In this document: positions 35,052-43,774 of the stretch, piece by piece
How the letters are laid out: every line of letters starts with the position of its first letter
Numbering within the stretch: the first letter of the stretch is position 1
NCBI RefSeq assembly: GCF_015351105.1
Contig: NZ_JADKRR010000001.1
Location: forward strand, 1,283,069 to 1,347,068
Direction: 5' to 3'
DNA: 64,000 nt
Origin: Clavibacter sp. VKM Ac-2872
Lineage (GTDB): Bacteria; Actinomycetota; Actinomycetes; Actinomycetales; Microbacteriaceae
Translations under genes and position numbers: made by a program
The notes under the pieces: model-generated
The model's database searches: none
Told to the model about the DNA's origin: nothing
What the model saw: only the letters and a program-made list of their open reading frames with translations

Positions 35052-35750
35052 TCACGCACCGGGCCGCACGAGCCCGCAGTCGTACGCGAGGATCACGGCC
35101 TGCACACGGTCCCGCACCTCGAGCTTCGCGAGCACCCGGCCCACGTGCGTCTTCACCGTCGACTCCGACAGGTACAGGCGCCCCGCGATCTCCTGGTTGG
35201 TGAGCCCCTCGGCCAGCGCCGTGAGCACCTCCAGCTCGCGCGCGGTGAGCGGCCGCAGCCGCGGGTCGGCGGCGCCCTCCCCGGTGCCGGACGCCCCGCC
35301 GGTCGGGGGCATCGTCGGGCCGAGCAGCTCGATCATGCGCCGCGTCACCCGCGGGGAGATGGCGGCGTCGCCGTCGGCGACCGCGCGGATCGCCTCCATC
35401 AGGTGCTCGGGCCGCGTGTCCTTCACGAGGAAGCCGCTCGCTCCGGCGCGGAGCCCGGCGAACGCGTACTCGTCCAGGTCGAACGTGGTCAGCACGATGA
35501 CGCGCGTCGCGGGGTGCCGCGCGACGATCTCGGCGGTGGCCTGGATCCCGTCCATGCCGGGCATGCGCACGTCCATGAGCACGATGTCGGGCGCGAGCTC
35601 TCCCGTGCGCTCCACCGCCGCGCGACCGTCGGCGGCCTCGCCCACCACCTCGATCCCGGGCTCCGCGTCGAGCACCATGCGGAAGCCCATGCGCACGAGC
35701 GCCTGGTCGTCCACGATGAGCACGCGGACGGGGGTGCTGCTGTCGGTCAT
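35052..35750 (-). CDS. Response regulator, NarL/LuxR family
   Basis: 232 residues. Receiver with acidic pair in [13 protein letters not shown], phospho-acceptor Asp in [13 protein letters not shown] and Lys in [11 protein letters not shown] Gly/Thr-rich linker is followed by the Lux[29 protein letters not shown] cut at residues ~165-190, ending [18 protein letters not shown] overlap with the kinase gene upstream. Together with the kinase and ABC pair this is a LiaSR/DesKR-like module of the same type as the one at 1.1-4.9 kb. Confidence 0.93.
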   Translation of the reverse strand: MTDSSTPVRVLIVDDQALVRMGFRMVLDAEPGIEVVGEAADGRAAVERTGELAPDIVLMDVRMPGMDGIQATAEIVARHPATRVIVLTTFDLDEYAFAGLRAGASGFLVKDTRPEHLMEAIRAVADGDAAISPRVTRRMIELLGPTMPPTGGASGTGEGAADPRLRPLTARELEVLTALAEGLTNQEIAGRLYLSESTVKTHVGRVLAKLEVRDRVQAVILAYDCGLVRPGA

Positions 35751-37048
35751 CGGTCCTCCTGGTCGCGGGGGCTGTCGGTCGGATCCGGCGCTCGGGACAC
35801 GTCGCCCGGCCGGACGTCGTGGAGCCCGCTGGGCAAGGTGGCCAGGACGCGCCAGCCGCCGTTCTCGCGCCGTCCGGCGGTCGCGGTGCCGCCGTACACG
35901 GCCATGCGCTCGGCGACCCCCACGAGGCCGCGACCGCTGCCGGGGACGGGCGGCACGACGGGCCCCGTGAGGTCGTCGTCGGTGACCTCGACGACGATCT
36001 CCTCGGGCCGGTGGTCGACGCGCACCTCGACGCGGTCGGCGTTCGGCGCGTAGCGGAGCACGTTCGTCAGCGACTCCTGCACGACGCGGAAGACGGCGAG
36101 CTGGCGTCCCGGGTCGTCCGGCGGCCCGCCCGTGCTCGTGAAGCGGATCGGGAGGCCCGTGGAGCGGAACGAGTCGACGAGCGCGGGGAGGTCGGCGTGC
36201 CCGGGCTGCGGTGCGCGGAGCGAGGGCGTCGCGGCGTCGTCCGCGCCGGGCTCCTCGGCGAGGACGCCGAGCATGCGGCGCATCTCGGAGAGGGAGGTGC
36301 GACCGGTCTCGGCGACCTCGCGGATGGCATCCCGTGCGAGCTCCGGCCGGGCGACGGCGCTCGCGGCCGCCCCGTCGGCGAGCGTCACCATGACGGTGAT
36401 CCCGTGGGCGACGATGTCGTGGATCTCGCGGGCGATGCGGGTCCGCTCGGCCGCCGTGGCGAGCCGCGCCTGCTGGTCGCGCTCCCGGGCGAGCTGCACC
36501 GCGAGGTCCCGCAGCGCCTCGACGTAGCGCTTCCGCCCGCCCACGTTGGTGCCGATGAGCGTCGCGATGAGCGGGAGGATCAGGCTGACGAGGAGCATGG
36601 TCGCGATCGACAGCGCCATGGGCCCCTGGCCGGCCGTCGCGGGAGTGACGACCGCGATGACGACGGCCACGCCGCCCAACCCGATCCACGCGCGCCGGGA
36701 CGACCCGTAGACGGCGAGCGCGTACAGCGCGATGGGGATGGCCCCGCCGTCGAAGCTGCCGGACACGAGGGCCGCGGCGGCGGCGGCCGCGCTCGCGACG
36801 GCCAGGACCGCCACGGGACGGCTGCGCCGGAACATGAGCGCGACGCCCGTCAGGACGCTGAGGGCGGCCAGCGCGATGCCGCCCGGGAGGCCGGGGGATC
36901 TGCTGCCGACCACCGGGGCGGCGCTCACCGACACCAGGGTGAAGAGGATGGCGATGGCGCCGTCGACCACCCGCGGGTGCCGCGCCATCCATCCGCGTAT
37001 GGCGCCGGGAGGGGTGGGCAGGCGGACGCCGTCGGGCGCGGCGGACAT
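35747..37048 (-). CDS. Sensor histidine kinase, HisKA_3 type
   Basis: 433 residues. Four to five hydrophobic segments (~28-165), a coiled coil and phospho-acceptor His in [16 protein letters not shown]. The ATPase domain has [14 protein letters not shown] (N box). The G1 box is degenerate: DDDLTGPVV replaces DDGxG, with G2 [12 protein letters not shown] intact. The ATG at 37048 lies in the loop of a perfect 16-bp hairpin and has its AGGAGG 18 nt away, so the true start may instead be ATG 36988 ([10 protein letters not shown]). Coupled to the response regulator (ATGA). Confidence 0.88.
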   Translation of the reverse strand: MSAAPDGVRLPTPPGAIRGWMARHPRVVDGAIAILFTLVSVSAAPVVGSRSPGLPGGIALAALSVLTGVALMFRRSRPVAVLAVASAAAAAAALVSGSFDGGAIPIALYALAVYGSSRRAWIGLGGVAVVIAVVTPATAGQGPMALSIATMLLVSLILPLIATLIGTNVGGRKRYVEALRDLAVQLARERDQQARLATAAERTRIAREIHDIVAHGITVMVTLADGAAASAVARPELARDAIREVAETGRTSLSEMRRMLGVLAEEPGADDAATPSLRAPQPGHADLPALVDSFRSTGLPIRFTSTGGPPDDPGRQLAVFRVVQESLTNVLRYAPNADRVEVRVDHRPEEIVVEVTDDDLTGPVVPPVPGSGRGLVGVAERMAVYGGTATAGRRENGGWRVLATLPSGLHDVRPGDVSRAPDPTDSPRDQEDR

Positions 37049-37064
37049 CGCCGCGCCCGACGGC
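37028..37064 (-). other. Perfect 16-bp hairpin with the kinase start codon in its loop
   Basis: Arms 37028-37043 and 37049-37064 are exact reverse complements. The 5-nt loop, read on the minus strand, is ATGTC and begins with the annotated ATG. AGGAGG lies just outside the 5' arm. This could be a translational switch, an intercistronic attenuator after the permease, or both. Confidence 0.75.
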
Positions 37065-37083
37065 GCCCTCCTGCCCGTGTCGA

Positions 37084-37923
37084 TCAGGCGTCCCGCTTGC
37101 GGGCGAGGATCAGGGCGGGCACGAGGATGACGGCGACCCACCCGACCATGACGAGCAGCGCCTGCCAGAACTCGAGCTCGCCGGGGGCCCCGGTGGCGAT
37201 GCTGTAGAGCCGGCCGCCCGCGCTGAGCGGGAAGTACGGGCCGAGCTTCGCGACCCAGTCGAGCACGCCGCCGAGCAGCTGTCCGATGATCGGGACGACG
37301 AGCACGAGACCGACCAGGGCGCCGATGCCCGCGGCGCCGTTGCGCAGCAGCAGGCCGAAGCCGAAGCCCATGAGGCCGATGAGCACGACGAAGAGCACGG
37401 CGCCGAGGGCGGCGAGCAGGAAGTCGCCGTCCAGCATGTCGACCTGCGCACCGGCCGACGAGAAGTACCCGCGGGCGATGAGGAGCGCTGCGGCCACCGC
37501 GACGGCGGTCACGACGAAGGTGACGATCGTGTAGATGATCGCCTTCGCCGCGATCACGCCGAGCCGGCGGGGCGCGGCGCTGAAGGACGAGCGGATCATG
37601 CCGGTCGAGTACTCGCCGCTGATCACCAGCACGCCGAGCACGCCCGCGACGAGCATCGACAGGGTGACGCCGCTGAGACCCACCTGGAGCAGCAGGTCCG
37701 TCGCGGGGACGCCGGGGAGGGACAGCTGCTCCCGCAGCTGGTCGACGACGAAGGGCGTGAAGAGCGCGGAGAAGCCGGCGAGGAGGAGGAAGACGAGCGC
37801 GAAGCACCAGACGGTGGAGCGCAGCGTCCGGAGCTTGATCCACTCGGAGCGCATCAGCCGGGGGAGCGTGGGCCGACCCGTGGTCACCGGGGCGGGCGCG
37901 TAGGTCGTGCTGGTGGCGGTCAT
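37084..37923 (-). CDS. ABC-2 type exporter permease
   Basis: 279 residues, six membrane segments. Cytosolic start with [17 protein letters not shown], the sequence that opens many actinobacterial ABC-2 permeases; then [20 protein letters not shown], a conserved cytosolic loop, and [18 protein letters not shown] before the last helix. ATGA overlap with the ATPase gene. Probably exports an antibiotic or lipid; substrate unknown. Confidence 0.88.
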   Translation of the reverse strand: MTATSTTYAPAPVTTGRPTLPRLMRSEWIKLRTLRSTVWCFALVFLLLAGFSALFTPFVVDQLREQLSLPGVPATDLLLQVGLSGVTLSMLVAGVLGVLVISGEYSTGMIRSSFSAAPRRLGVIAAKAIIYTIVTFVVTAVAVAAALLIARGYFSSAGAQVDMLDGDFLLAALGAVLFVVLIGLMGFGFGLLLRNGAAGIGALVGLVLVVPIIGQLLGGVLDWVAKLGPYFPLSAGGRLYSIATGAPGELEFWQALLVMVGWVAVILVPALILARKRDA

Positions 37924-38855
37924 CGTGCGATCTCCTGCTCGGTCTGGCCGACTGCGGCGCTGTGGTACTCGACGTCGCCCTGCGTGAGCGACAGGTAGGC
38001 GTCCTCGAGGGACGCGGTGACGGGCGTGAGCTCGTGCAGCACGACACCGGCGGACATCGCCGCGTCGCCCACCTGCGCGGCCGAGAGCCCGGTGATCTCG
38101 ATGACGTCGCGCTCGACGCTGGTGACCACGACGTCGGGCCGTGCCACCGCCTGGCCGAGCTGCTCGGCGTGCGGGGAGCGGACGCGGACGATGGCGCTCG
38201 TGGCCCCGGCGACCACCGCCGCGACGGGCGCGTCGGCGAGGACGCGACCGCGCCCGAGGACGATGAGGTGGTCGGCCGTCTGCGCCATCTCGCTCATCAG
38301 GTGCGAGGAGAGGAGCACGGTGCGGCCCTGGCCGGCGAGGTAGCGGGTGATGTTGCGGACCCACATGACGCCTTCGGGGTCGAGGCCGTTGACGGGCTCG
38401 TCGAGGATCAGCGTGCGCGGGTCCCCGAGGAGCGCCACGGCGATCCCGAGGCGCTGCCCCATGCCGAGGGAGAAGCCGCCGACGCGCTTCTTGGCGACCG
38501 GCTGGAGGCCCGTCATCTCGATGACCTCGTCCACCCGCGAGCGCGGGATGCCGTGGGTGGCCGCCATGGCGAGCAGGTGGTTGAAGGCCGAGCGGCCCGT
38601 GTGCACCGCCTTGGCGTCGAGGAGCGCGCCGACCTCGTGGAGCGGGGCCTGGAGGTCGCGGTAGCGGTGGCCGTTGACGGTCACCGAGCCGGACGTGGGG
38701 CTGTCGAGCCCGACGATCATGCGCATCGTGGTGGACTTGCCGGCACCGTTCGGACCGAGGAATCCGGTCACCATGCCCGGCTGGACGGTGAAGCTCACGC
38801 CGTCCACGGCGGTCTTCGCGCCGTAGCGCTTGGTCAGGTTCTCAGCGACGATCAT
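37920..38855 (-). CDS. ABC exporter ATP-binding protein
   Basis: 311 residues. Walker A GPNGAGKST at 34-42, signature FSLGMGQRLGIAVAL (LSGGQ variant SLGMGQ), Walker B TLILDEPVNGLDPEG and H-loop LLSSHLMSEM. The SLGM signature and the C-terminal ~90-residue domain are typical of BcrA-like exporters next to LiaSR systems. ATG 38855 has GAGGAGG upstream. First gene of a four-gene operon with permease, kinase and regulator. Confidence 0.92.
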   Translation of the reverse strand: MIVAENLTKRYGAKTAVDGVSFTVQPGMVTGFLGPNGAGKSTTMRMIVGLDSPTSGSVTVNGHRYRDLQAPLHEVGALLDAKAVHTGRSAFNHLLAMAATHGIPRSRVDEVIEMTGLQPVAKKRVGGFSLGMGQRLGIAVALLGDPRTLILDEPVNGLDPEGVMWVRNITRYLAGQGRTVLLSSHLMSEMAQTADHLIVLGRGRVLADAPVAAVVAGATSAIVRVRSPHAEQLGQAVARPDVVVTSVERDVIEITGLSAAQVGDAAMSAGVVLHELTPVTASLEDAYLSLTQGDVEYHSAAVGQTEQEIAR

Positions 38856-38905
38856 GCGCGCTGCCTCCTCAGGGTGGGTGTGCGGGCCCAGCGCCCGCGG
38901 AAGCC

Positions 38906-38911
38906 ACGTTA
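38906..38911 (-). promoter_or_regulatory. -10 element TAACGT of the second ABC/two-component operon
   Basis: On the minus strand TAACGT predicts a start near 38899, giving a ~44-nt leader that ends with GAGGAGG before ATG 38855. Confidence 0.45.
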
Positions 38912-38984
38912 GGGGTGGGCCCGTCGCGACGGCGTCCCCCCTCCGTCCCCCGTCCGACGGAGACGCTGGTACCAGGGTGCCGGC

Positions 38985-40190
38985 TCAGGCGGTCCCGACC
39001 GCCAGTGCGCCGAGCCGCCTGGCCGCCTCCTCGAGCACGTCGATCCGCTTGCAGAACGCGAACCGCACCAGCGACGCGTGCTCTGCGGCGAGGGGCGCGT
39101 GGCAGAAGGCGGACAGCGGCACGCCGACGACGCCGGCGAGCTCCGGGAGCCGCAGGCACAGGTCGCGGGCGTCGGGGAAGCCGAGGGGAGCGGCGTCCGC
39201 GACGATGAAGTACCCGGCCGCCGGGAGGTGGATCCGGAACCCCGCGGCGGTCAGCCCCGCTGCGAGGACGTCGCGCTTGTGCCGCAGGTCGTCGGCGATC
39301 CCGTCGTAGACCGCGTCGGGGAGCGCGAGACCCGTCGCGATGGCGGGCTGGAAGGGAGCCCCGTTCACGAAGGTCAGGAACTGCTTCACCGCGAGGATCG
39401 CCGACACGAGCGGCGCCGGTGCCGTGAGCCAGCCGATCTTCCAGCCGGTGGTGCGGAACGTCTTGCCGCCCGAGGAGATCGTGACCGTGCGCTCCCGGGC
39501 TCCGGGCAGCGTCGCGACGGGCACGTGCGGCGCGTCGAACACGAGGTGCTCGTAGACCTCGTCCGTGACGATCACCGCGTCGTGCGCGACCGCGAGCTCG
39601 ACCACGAGCTCCCGCACCTCGCGGCTGAGCACGGTCCCGGTGGGGTTGTGCGGGTCGTTGAGGAGGATCACGCGCGTGCGGTCGGTGATCGCCCGGCGGA
39701 GGTCGTCGAGGCGGGGTTGGAAGTCGGGAGCGCGGAGGGGCACGGTCCGGTGGATCCCGCGGGCGAGCGAGATGAGCGCTCCGTACGCGTCGTAGAACGG
39801 CTCCAGCGTCACGACCTCATCGCCCTCCTCGACCAGGGCGAGGAGCGTCGCGGCGATGGCCTCGGTCGCGCCGGCGGTGACGAGGACCTCGGTGTCCGAG
39901 TCCGCGACGAGACCGTAGAAGCGGGCCTGATGCGCGGCGATGGCCGACCGTAGCTCGGGGGTGCCGCGGCCCGGCGGGTACTGGTTCATGCCGGCCGAGA
40001 TCGCGGCCCGGGCCGCGTCGAGCACCTCGCGAGGTCCGTCCTCGTCCGGGAAACCCTGACCGAGGTTGATCGCGCCGGTCGCCGCCGCTAGTGCGCTCAT
40101 CTCGGCGAAGACGGTGGTGCCCGGCATCCCATCCGGCGTCAGCAGCATGGCTCCGCGCGCCGCTCGCACCCACGCGCCGGGAATCGTCAT
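38985..40190 (-). CDS. PLP-dependent aminotransferase, class I/II
   Basis: 401 residues. The Schiff-base lysine is Lys243 in SSGGKTFRTTGWKIGW. Other class I landmarks are INLGQGFPDEDGP, NQYPPGRGTPELRSAI, LNDPHNPTGTVLS (Asn/Pro contacts to PLP) and VRFAFCKR (carboxylate Arg). The KTFRTTGWK pattern and NLGQGFPDEDGP resemble kynurenine/methionine aminotransferases (YbdL/KAT group). Cytosolic. ATG 40190 is chosen as the first in frame before the domain; GATGAT ends 6 nt upstream. Confidence 0.9.
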   Translation of the reverse strand: MTIPGAWVRAARGAMLLTPDGMPGTTVFAEMSALAAATGAINLGQGFPDEDGPREVLDAARAAISAGMNQYPPGRGTPELRSAIAAHQARFYGLVADSDTEVLVTAGATEAIAATLLALVEEGDEVVTLEPFYDAYGALISLARGIHRTVPLRAPDFQPRLDDLRRAITDRTRVILLNDPHNPTGTVLSREVRELVVELAVAHDAVIVTDEVYEHLVFDAPHVPVATLPGARERTVTISSGGKTFRTTGWKIGWLTAPAPLVSAILAVKQFLTFVNGAPFQPAIATGLALPDAVYDGIADDLRHKRDVLAAGLTAAGFRIHLPAAGYFIVADAAPLGFPDARDLCLRLPELAGVVGVPLSAFCHAPLAAEHASLVRFAFCKRIDVLEEAARRLGALAVGTA

Positions 40191-40370
40191 GCGCCCATCA
40201 TCCCGCGCCCGTCGCTCCTGCACAGGCGACAGCTCCGGACGGGCTCCTCGTGATGTGGAGCGATGGGGTCCGCGTCCCCCGACCCCGGCTACCTTTCGTC
40301 CACCCGCGATGCCCGGCGCTCTCGCGTCCGCTTGTCCGCGCGGGTTCCGTACGGCCCGGGGGAGACGACT

Positions 40371-40931
40371 GTGAACGAGCGACCGCGCATTCCGTTGCAT
40401 CGACGAGGCGGATCCTTCGTCCTCTCGCTGGCCGTTCTCGTCTCGTGCCCGTGGCTCGCCGGATGCGCGTCGTCATCGGAGCCCGCGCCCACGCCCGCTC
40501 CGGCCCCGTCGCTCACCCAAGAGCAGCAGGACGAGGCCGCGTTCCAAGATCTGTTCGCACGCTACGTCGGAATCGATCTCACCCGCGAGACCGAGGCGGA
40601 TTTGACCCCGTTGCTCACGGGGTCGGCCCTTCGAGGTGAGCTGGACTCGCTGAAATACAGTGCGGACAACCACCAGAAGGTGATCGGAAAAGCGACGTCT
40701 CGTAGCTTCCGGGTAACAGATCGAGGCTCCGACGCGCTGGGTTCGGACTACATGACTGCACAGGCCTGCCTCGACATCAGCGGTACGAGGACGGTGGACG
40801 AACATGGCAATGACGTGACGCCGCAACGTGAGGCTGCCGTGGCTCTGCAGATGAAGGCGGTGAAGATCGCCGACGGTTCCTGGCGGATCAGCGACTCCGT
40901 CCGCAACGAGGACACGCACGCATGCGGGTGA
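40371..40931 (+). CDS. Putative lipoprotein, small secreted-pathway partner
   Basis: 186 residues from GTG 40371 (GGGGGAG 7 nt upstream). Signal peptide with twin Arg in LHRRGGSF and lipobox LAGC, Cys32. A Pro/Ala-rich linker precedes an alpha-beta domain ending GSWRISDSVRNEDTHACG; the C-terminal Cys may pair with Cys in MTAQACLDI. Fold resembles NTF2-like lipoproteins but I cannot assign it firmly. Base composition is less GC-rich than in neighbours (AAATACAGT-like codons). Its stop lies inside the next gene (overlap 40922-40931). Confidence 0.7.
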   Translation: MNERPRIPLHRRGGSFVLSLAVLVSCPWLAGCASSSEPAPTPAPAPSLTQEQQDEAAFQDLFARYVGIDLTRETEADLTPLLTGSALRGELDSLKYSADNHQKVIGKATSRSFRVTDRGSDALGSDYMTAQACLDISGTRTVDEHGNDVTPQREAAVALQMKAVKIADGSWRISDSVRNEDTHACG

Positions 40932-41842
40932 GATGCGCGCTGCTGCTCGTCATCGCCGTTGCGCTCACCGTCTTCGCCCCGTCTTCGAGAAGCGAGGCGG
41001 CAGACGGGTACTGCGGCATCGGATACGCGCGTTCGCCTGCCTGCTCATCTGGTGCTGTCGGAGAGGGGGAGGTCGAACTCCGAGCTGAGACGACCACAGA
41101 CGGACCGGCTTCGGCCAGCACCGAAGATAGGTCGGGGCAGGCTCCGGCGACAGTGGAGCCGCATGTCGCGCATTCTCCCGTCTCGCCGCCTCCGGTGCCG
41201 CGGGGTCGGATGGCTGCGGACGTGGATGTGCCGTGCACCCCGAGTGCGCGCCTGTCTGGTGGTTCTCTGTGTTCGGATGGGCAGCATGCGTTCTTGCCGC
41301 CGGCGAAGGCACCGGCGAAGGCGGTGGATCCGATGCCGGTCGTGGCGGCGGTGCCGGGGGTGTCGTTGGCGGATGTGGCGCAGTTCGTGCCGCGTGATGC
41401 GTCGATCCGGTCGCAGCCGAATGGGTGGGCGGTCGTGGGTGCTCCGGTGAATCTGTTCTCGGACGCGTCGGCGCAGGTGGTGGGCGGGGTGTTGTTGGGT
41501 CGGCCGGCGCAGGTGCGGTTCGTGCCGGTGTCGTTCGTGTGGGATCACGGTGATGGGACGAGTGCGACGGTGGAAGGGCCGGGTGCGTCGTGGCGGGAGT
41601 TGGGTCAGCAGGACTTCACGCAGACGGACACGAGTCATGTGTACGGGTCCGTCGGGGATCGGCGGGTGTGGTTGACGATCGTGTATTCGGCGAGTTATCG
41701 GTTCGACGGGGGTGGGTGGCAGCAGGTCGCGGGGACGTTGCCGGTGCAGGTGGGTCCGGTCACCATCCGTGTGGTGCAGGGGTCGACGGTGCTGGTGGGC
41801 GGTGCGTGCGGGGAGCGGGACGCCGGACCGGGCTGCCCATGA
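40922..41842 (+). CDS. Secreted PKD-like domain protein with atypical codon use
   Basis: 306 residues. Sec signal peptide MRVRCALLLVIAVALTVFAPSS with cleavage near SRSEA (residue ~26). Then come a Cys pair (GYCGIGYARSPAC), a low-complexity stretch (~40-135) and a C-terminal beta domain. That domain has VSFVWDHGDGTSATVEG and DTSHVYGSVGDRRVWLTIVYSA, which is the shape of a PKD/Ig-like fold (WDFGDGT...HTY pattern). Codons from ~41270 on end mostly in G or T rather than C, unlike all neighbours, and this creates a long spurious antisense frame. Overlaps the lipoprotein gene by 10 bp, so the two are co-expressed. Function unknown. Confidence 0.72.
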   Translation: MRVRCALLLVIAVALTVFAPSSRSEAADGYCGIGYARSPACSSGAVGEGEVELRAETTTDGPASASTEDRSGQAPATVEPHVAHSPVSPPPVPRGRMAADVDVPCTPSARLSGGSLCSDGQHAFLPPAKAPAKAVDPMPVVAAVPGVSLADVAQFVPRDASIRSQPNGWAVVGAPVNLFSDASAQVVGGVLLGRPAQVRFVPVSFVWDHGDGTSATVEGPGASWRELGQQDFTQTDTSHVYGSVGDRRVWLTIVYSASYRFDGGGWQQVAGTLPVQVGPVTIRVVQGSTVLVGGACGERDAGPGCP

Positions 41843-41920
41843 CCGCCATCCGAGAAGGCGCGCTGACGCGGACGACGAGTCACATCGCGTGACCGAGCGC
41901 GGCGGCACGCCGTGGACCCG

Positions 41921-41926
41921 TACGCT
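41921..41926 (+). promoter_or_regulatory. -10 element TACGCT of the HtrA-like gene
   Basis: TACGCT predicts a start near 41933, giving a leader of about 136 nt to ATG 42069. Confidence 0.35.
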
Positions 41927-42068
41927 CGAGCCAGCATGCGAGCGACGCGTGTCCGACACCGCGCGACCGATGGAATCCATGGCGCGACGAGCGGGCGCTG
42001 TCAGGGCGGCCATAGGGAACGCCCAGACTCGACCTGAATGCTGGCAGCACCTGAGAGGAGCACCACCG

Positions 42069-43625
42069 ATGACCGACAGAAGCCACGGCGACGACGAGCA
42101 CGAGGGCGGCCGCGAGGTCGCCGGCCGAGCCGAGGGCTCCTCGACGGAGGCGTCGTCGTCACCCACCCCCCAGGCGCACAGCGACGGATCCGACTGGCCG
42201 GCGCCAGCAGGCCCCGCGGCCTCGTCCCACCCCGCGCCGGCGAGCCCGGATCAGCGGGACACCCTCGCCTACGGAACCGCCGCGACGACGGACCACGCGG
42301 CGACCGCACCCTTGACGGGCACCACGGCCGCGGGATCCGAGCAGGCCGGCACCGCCGCCGCAGCTCCCCCGAAGAAGTCGAACAAGGCCCTTCCTCTCGT
42401 CGCCATGCTGGCGGTCGGAGCCCTCATCGGCGGTGCCGCCGGCGGGCTCACCACCTGGGCCATCGCGCACGACGACGCGTCGACCGAGACCGTCAGCCAG
42501 TCGCCCGCGAACATCACCGTCAACGACCCGGACAACGCGACTCCCATCACCGCCGTCGCCGCGAAGGTCTCCGGATCCGTCGTCACCATCGAGGTGGCGG
42601 GTGCGCAGGCCGGCGGCACGGGTTCGGGTGTGGTCCTCTCCAGCGACGGCTACGTCCTCACGAACACGCACGTCGTGACGCTCGACGGTCAGACCGGCGA
42701 CGGCACCATCCAGGTGAAGACGGCGGACGGCGCCCTGTACTCGGCGAAGCTCGTCGGCACGGACCCCGTGGTCGACCTCGCCGTCATCAAGCTCGACAAC
42801 GCGAGCGGCCTCACCCCCATCGAGTTCGCCGACTCGTCGAAGCTCAACGTGGGGGACACGGCCATCGCGATCGGTGCCCCCCTCGGTCTCTCCGGCACCG
42901 TCACCGACGGGATCGTCAGCGCGCTCGACCGGAGCATCCAGGTGGCGTCCTCGGCGGCCCCCACGACCCCGGGCGACGGCAGCCAGAGCGATGAGACGCC
43001 GTTCAACTTCTGGCCCTTCGGCAACGAGGGCCAGGGAGGATCCGGCGGACAGGGCGGTTCCGGCGGCCAGGGAGGATCCGGCGGCCAGGGCGGTTCCGGC
43101 GCCCAGGGCCAGGCGGCCACGATCAACCTCGCCGTCATCCAGACCGACGCGGCCATCAACCCCGGCAACTCCGGTGGCGCCCTCCTGGACGGCGACGGCA
43201 AGCTCATCGGCGTCAACGTCGCCATCGCCAACGCGGGCGGCACCAGCTCCACCGCCGGCAGCATCGGCGTCGGATTCGCCATCCCGTCGAACCTGGCGAA
43301 GCGCGTGGGACAGGAGATCATCCAGAACGGCACGGCGTCGCACGGGCTCCTCGGGGCCAGCGTCCGCGACGTCGCCGCAGGCGACTCCTCGACCCCGGTC
43401 GGCGGCGCCTTCATCGCCGAGGTCCAGAGCGGCGGGGCCGCGGCCTCTGCGGGGCTGAAGCAGGGCGACATCGTGACCGCCTTCGGCAGCATCCCGATCA
43501 GCAAGGCGAGCGACCTCACGGCTCAGGTGCGGTCCCTCGCGGGTGGCAGCGACGTGCAGCTGACGGTGATCCGCCGCGGACAGAAGCAGCAGGTCGACGT
43601 GAAGCTCGGCACGCTGCAGCAGTAG
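42069..43625 (+). CDS. HtrA/DegP-like membrane-anchored serine protease with PDZ domain
   Basis: 518 residues. A ~105-residue disordered acidic/Ala-rich cytosolic part precedes one membrane segment (~107-130). The trypsin-like domain has the intact triad His201 (TNTHVV), Asp236 (VVDLAVIKL) and Ser368 (GNSGGALL). A Gly/Gln/Ser repeat of four GQGGSG units is inserted between Asp and Ser (residues ~321-344). A C-terminal PDZ domain (~425-510) contains GLKQGDIVTAFGSIPI. Acts outside the membrane as an envelope quality-control protease. ATG 42069 follows GAGAGGAG. A terminator follows the gene. Confidence 0.92.
   Translation: MTDRSHGDDEHEGGREVAGRAEGSSTEASSSPTPQAHSDGSDWPAPAGPAASSHPAPASPDQRDTLAYGTAATTDHAATAPLTGTTAAGSEQAGTAAAAPPKKSNKALPLVAMLAVGALIGGAAGGLTTWAIAHDDASTETVSQSPANITVNDPDNATPITAVAAKVSGSVVTIEVAGAQAGGTGSGVVLSSDGYVLTNTHVVTLDGQTGDGTIQVKTADGALYSAKLVGTDPVVDLAVIKLDNASGLTPIEFADSSKLNVGDTAIAIGAPLGLSGTVTDGIVSALDRSIQVASSAAPTTPGDGSQSDETPFNFWPFGNEGQGGSGGQGGSGGQGGSGGQGGSGAQGQAATINLAVIQTDAAINPGNSGGALLDGDGKLIGVNVAIANAGGTSSTAGSIGVGFAIPSNLAKRVGQEIIQNGTASHGLLGASVRDVAAGDSSTPVGGAFIAEVQSGGAAASAGLKQGDIVTAFGSIPISKASDLTAQVRSLAGGSDVQLTVIRRGQKQQVDVKLGTLQQ
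43029..43100 (+). repeat. 18-bp tandem repeat (x4) coding GQGGSG in the protease
   Basis: Four in-frame 18-bp units encode GQGGSG. Units 1 and 3 and units 2 and 4 are more alike (GGATCC versus GGTTCC at the Gly-Ser step), suggesting duplication of a 36-bp block. Copy number can change without a frameshift. Confidence 0.85.
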
Positions 43626-43637
43626 GCGGGCGCTTCT

Positions 43638-43673
43638 CGAGGGGCGGATCGGCGATCGCCGGTCCGCCCCTCG
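43638..43673 (+). terminator. Stem-loop terminator after the HtrA-like gene
   Basis: CGAGGGGCGGA (43638-43648) pairs with TCCGCCCCTCG (43663-43673); the inner CGGCGATCGCCG is itself palindromic and extends the stem. It starts 13 nt after the stop. Confidence 0.78.
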
Positions 43674-43710
43674 TGGTCTGCGACCGGCGGATGGGGATCG
43701 AGGAGGCTGG

Positions 43711-43716
43711 TAAACT
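43711..43716 (+). promoter_or_regulatory. -10 element TAAACT of the glycosyltransferase operon
   Basis: TAAACT within GCTGGTAAACTCC predicts a start near 43723 and a ~52-nt leader to ATG 43775. This argues against the in-frame upstream ATG at 43691. Confidence 0.4.
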
Positions 43717-43774
43717 CCTGCGAGGCTCGGCCCCCGACAGGCCCCGGCCGCACCTCCCCAAGAGATCGGCTCAG

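Noticed and set aside
38941-38962. CTCCGTC/GACGGAG inverted repeat after the aminotransferase gene
   Set aside because: A 7-bp stem without a run of T; could arise by chance at this GC content.
41045-42166. Long minus-strand open frame (373 codons) opposite the PKD-like gene
   Set aside because: It results from the G-ending codons of the sense gene; composition is His/Arg-rich nonsense, with no ribosome site and no recognisable domain.
43691-43774. Earlier in-frame ATG for the first glycosyltransferase
   Set aside because: The -10 hexamer at 43711 lies downstream of it, and the added residues do not resemble a GT-2 N-terminus.
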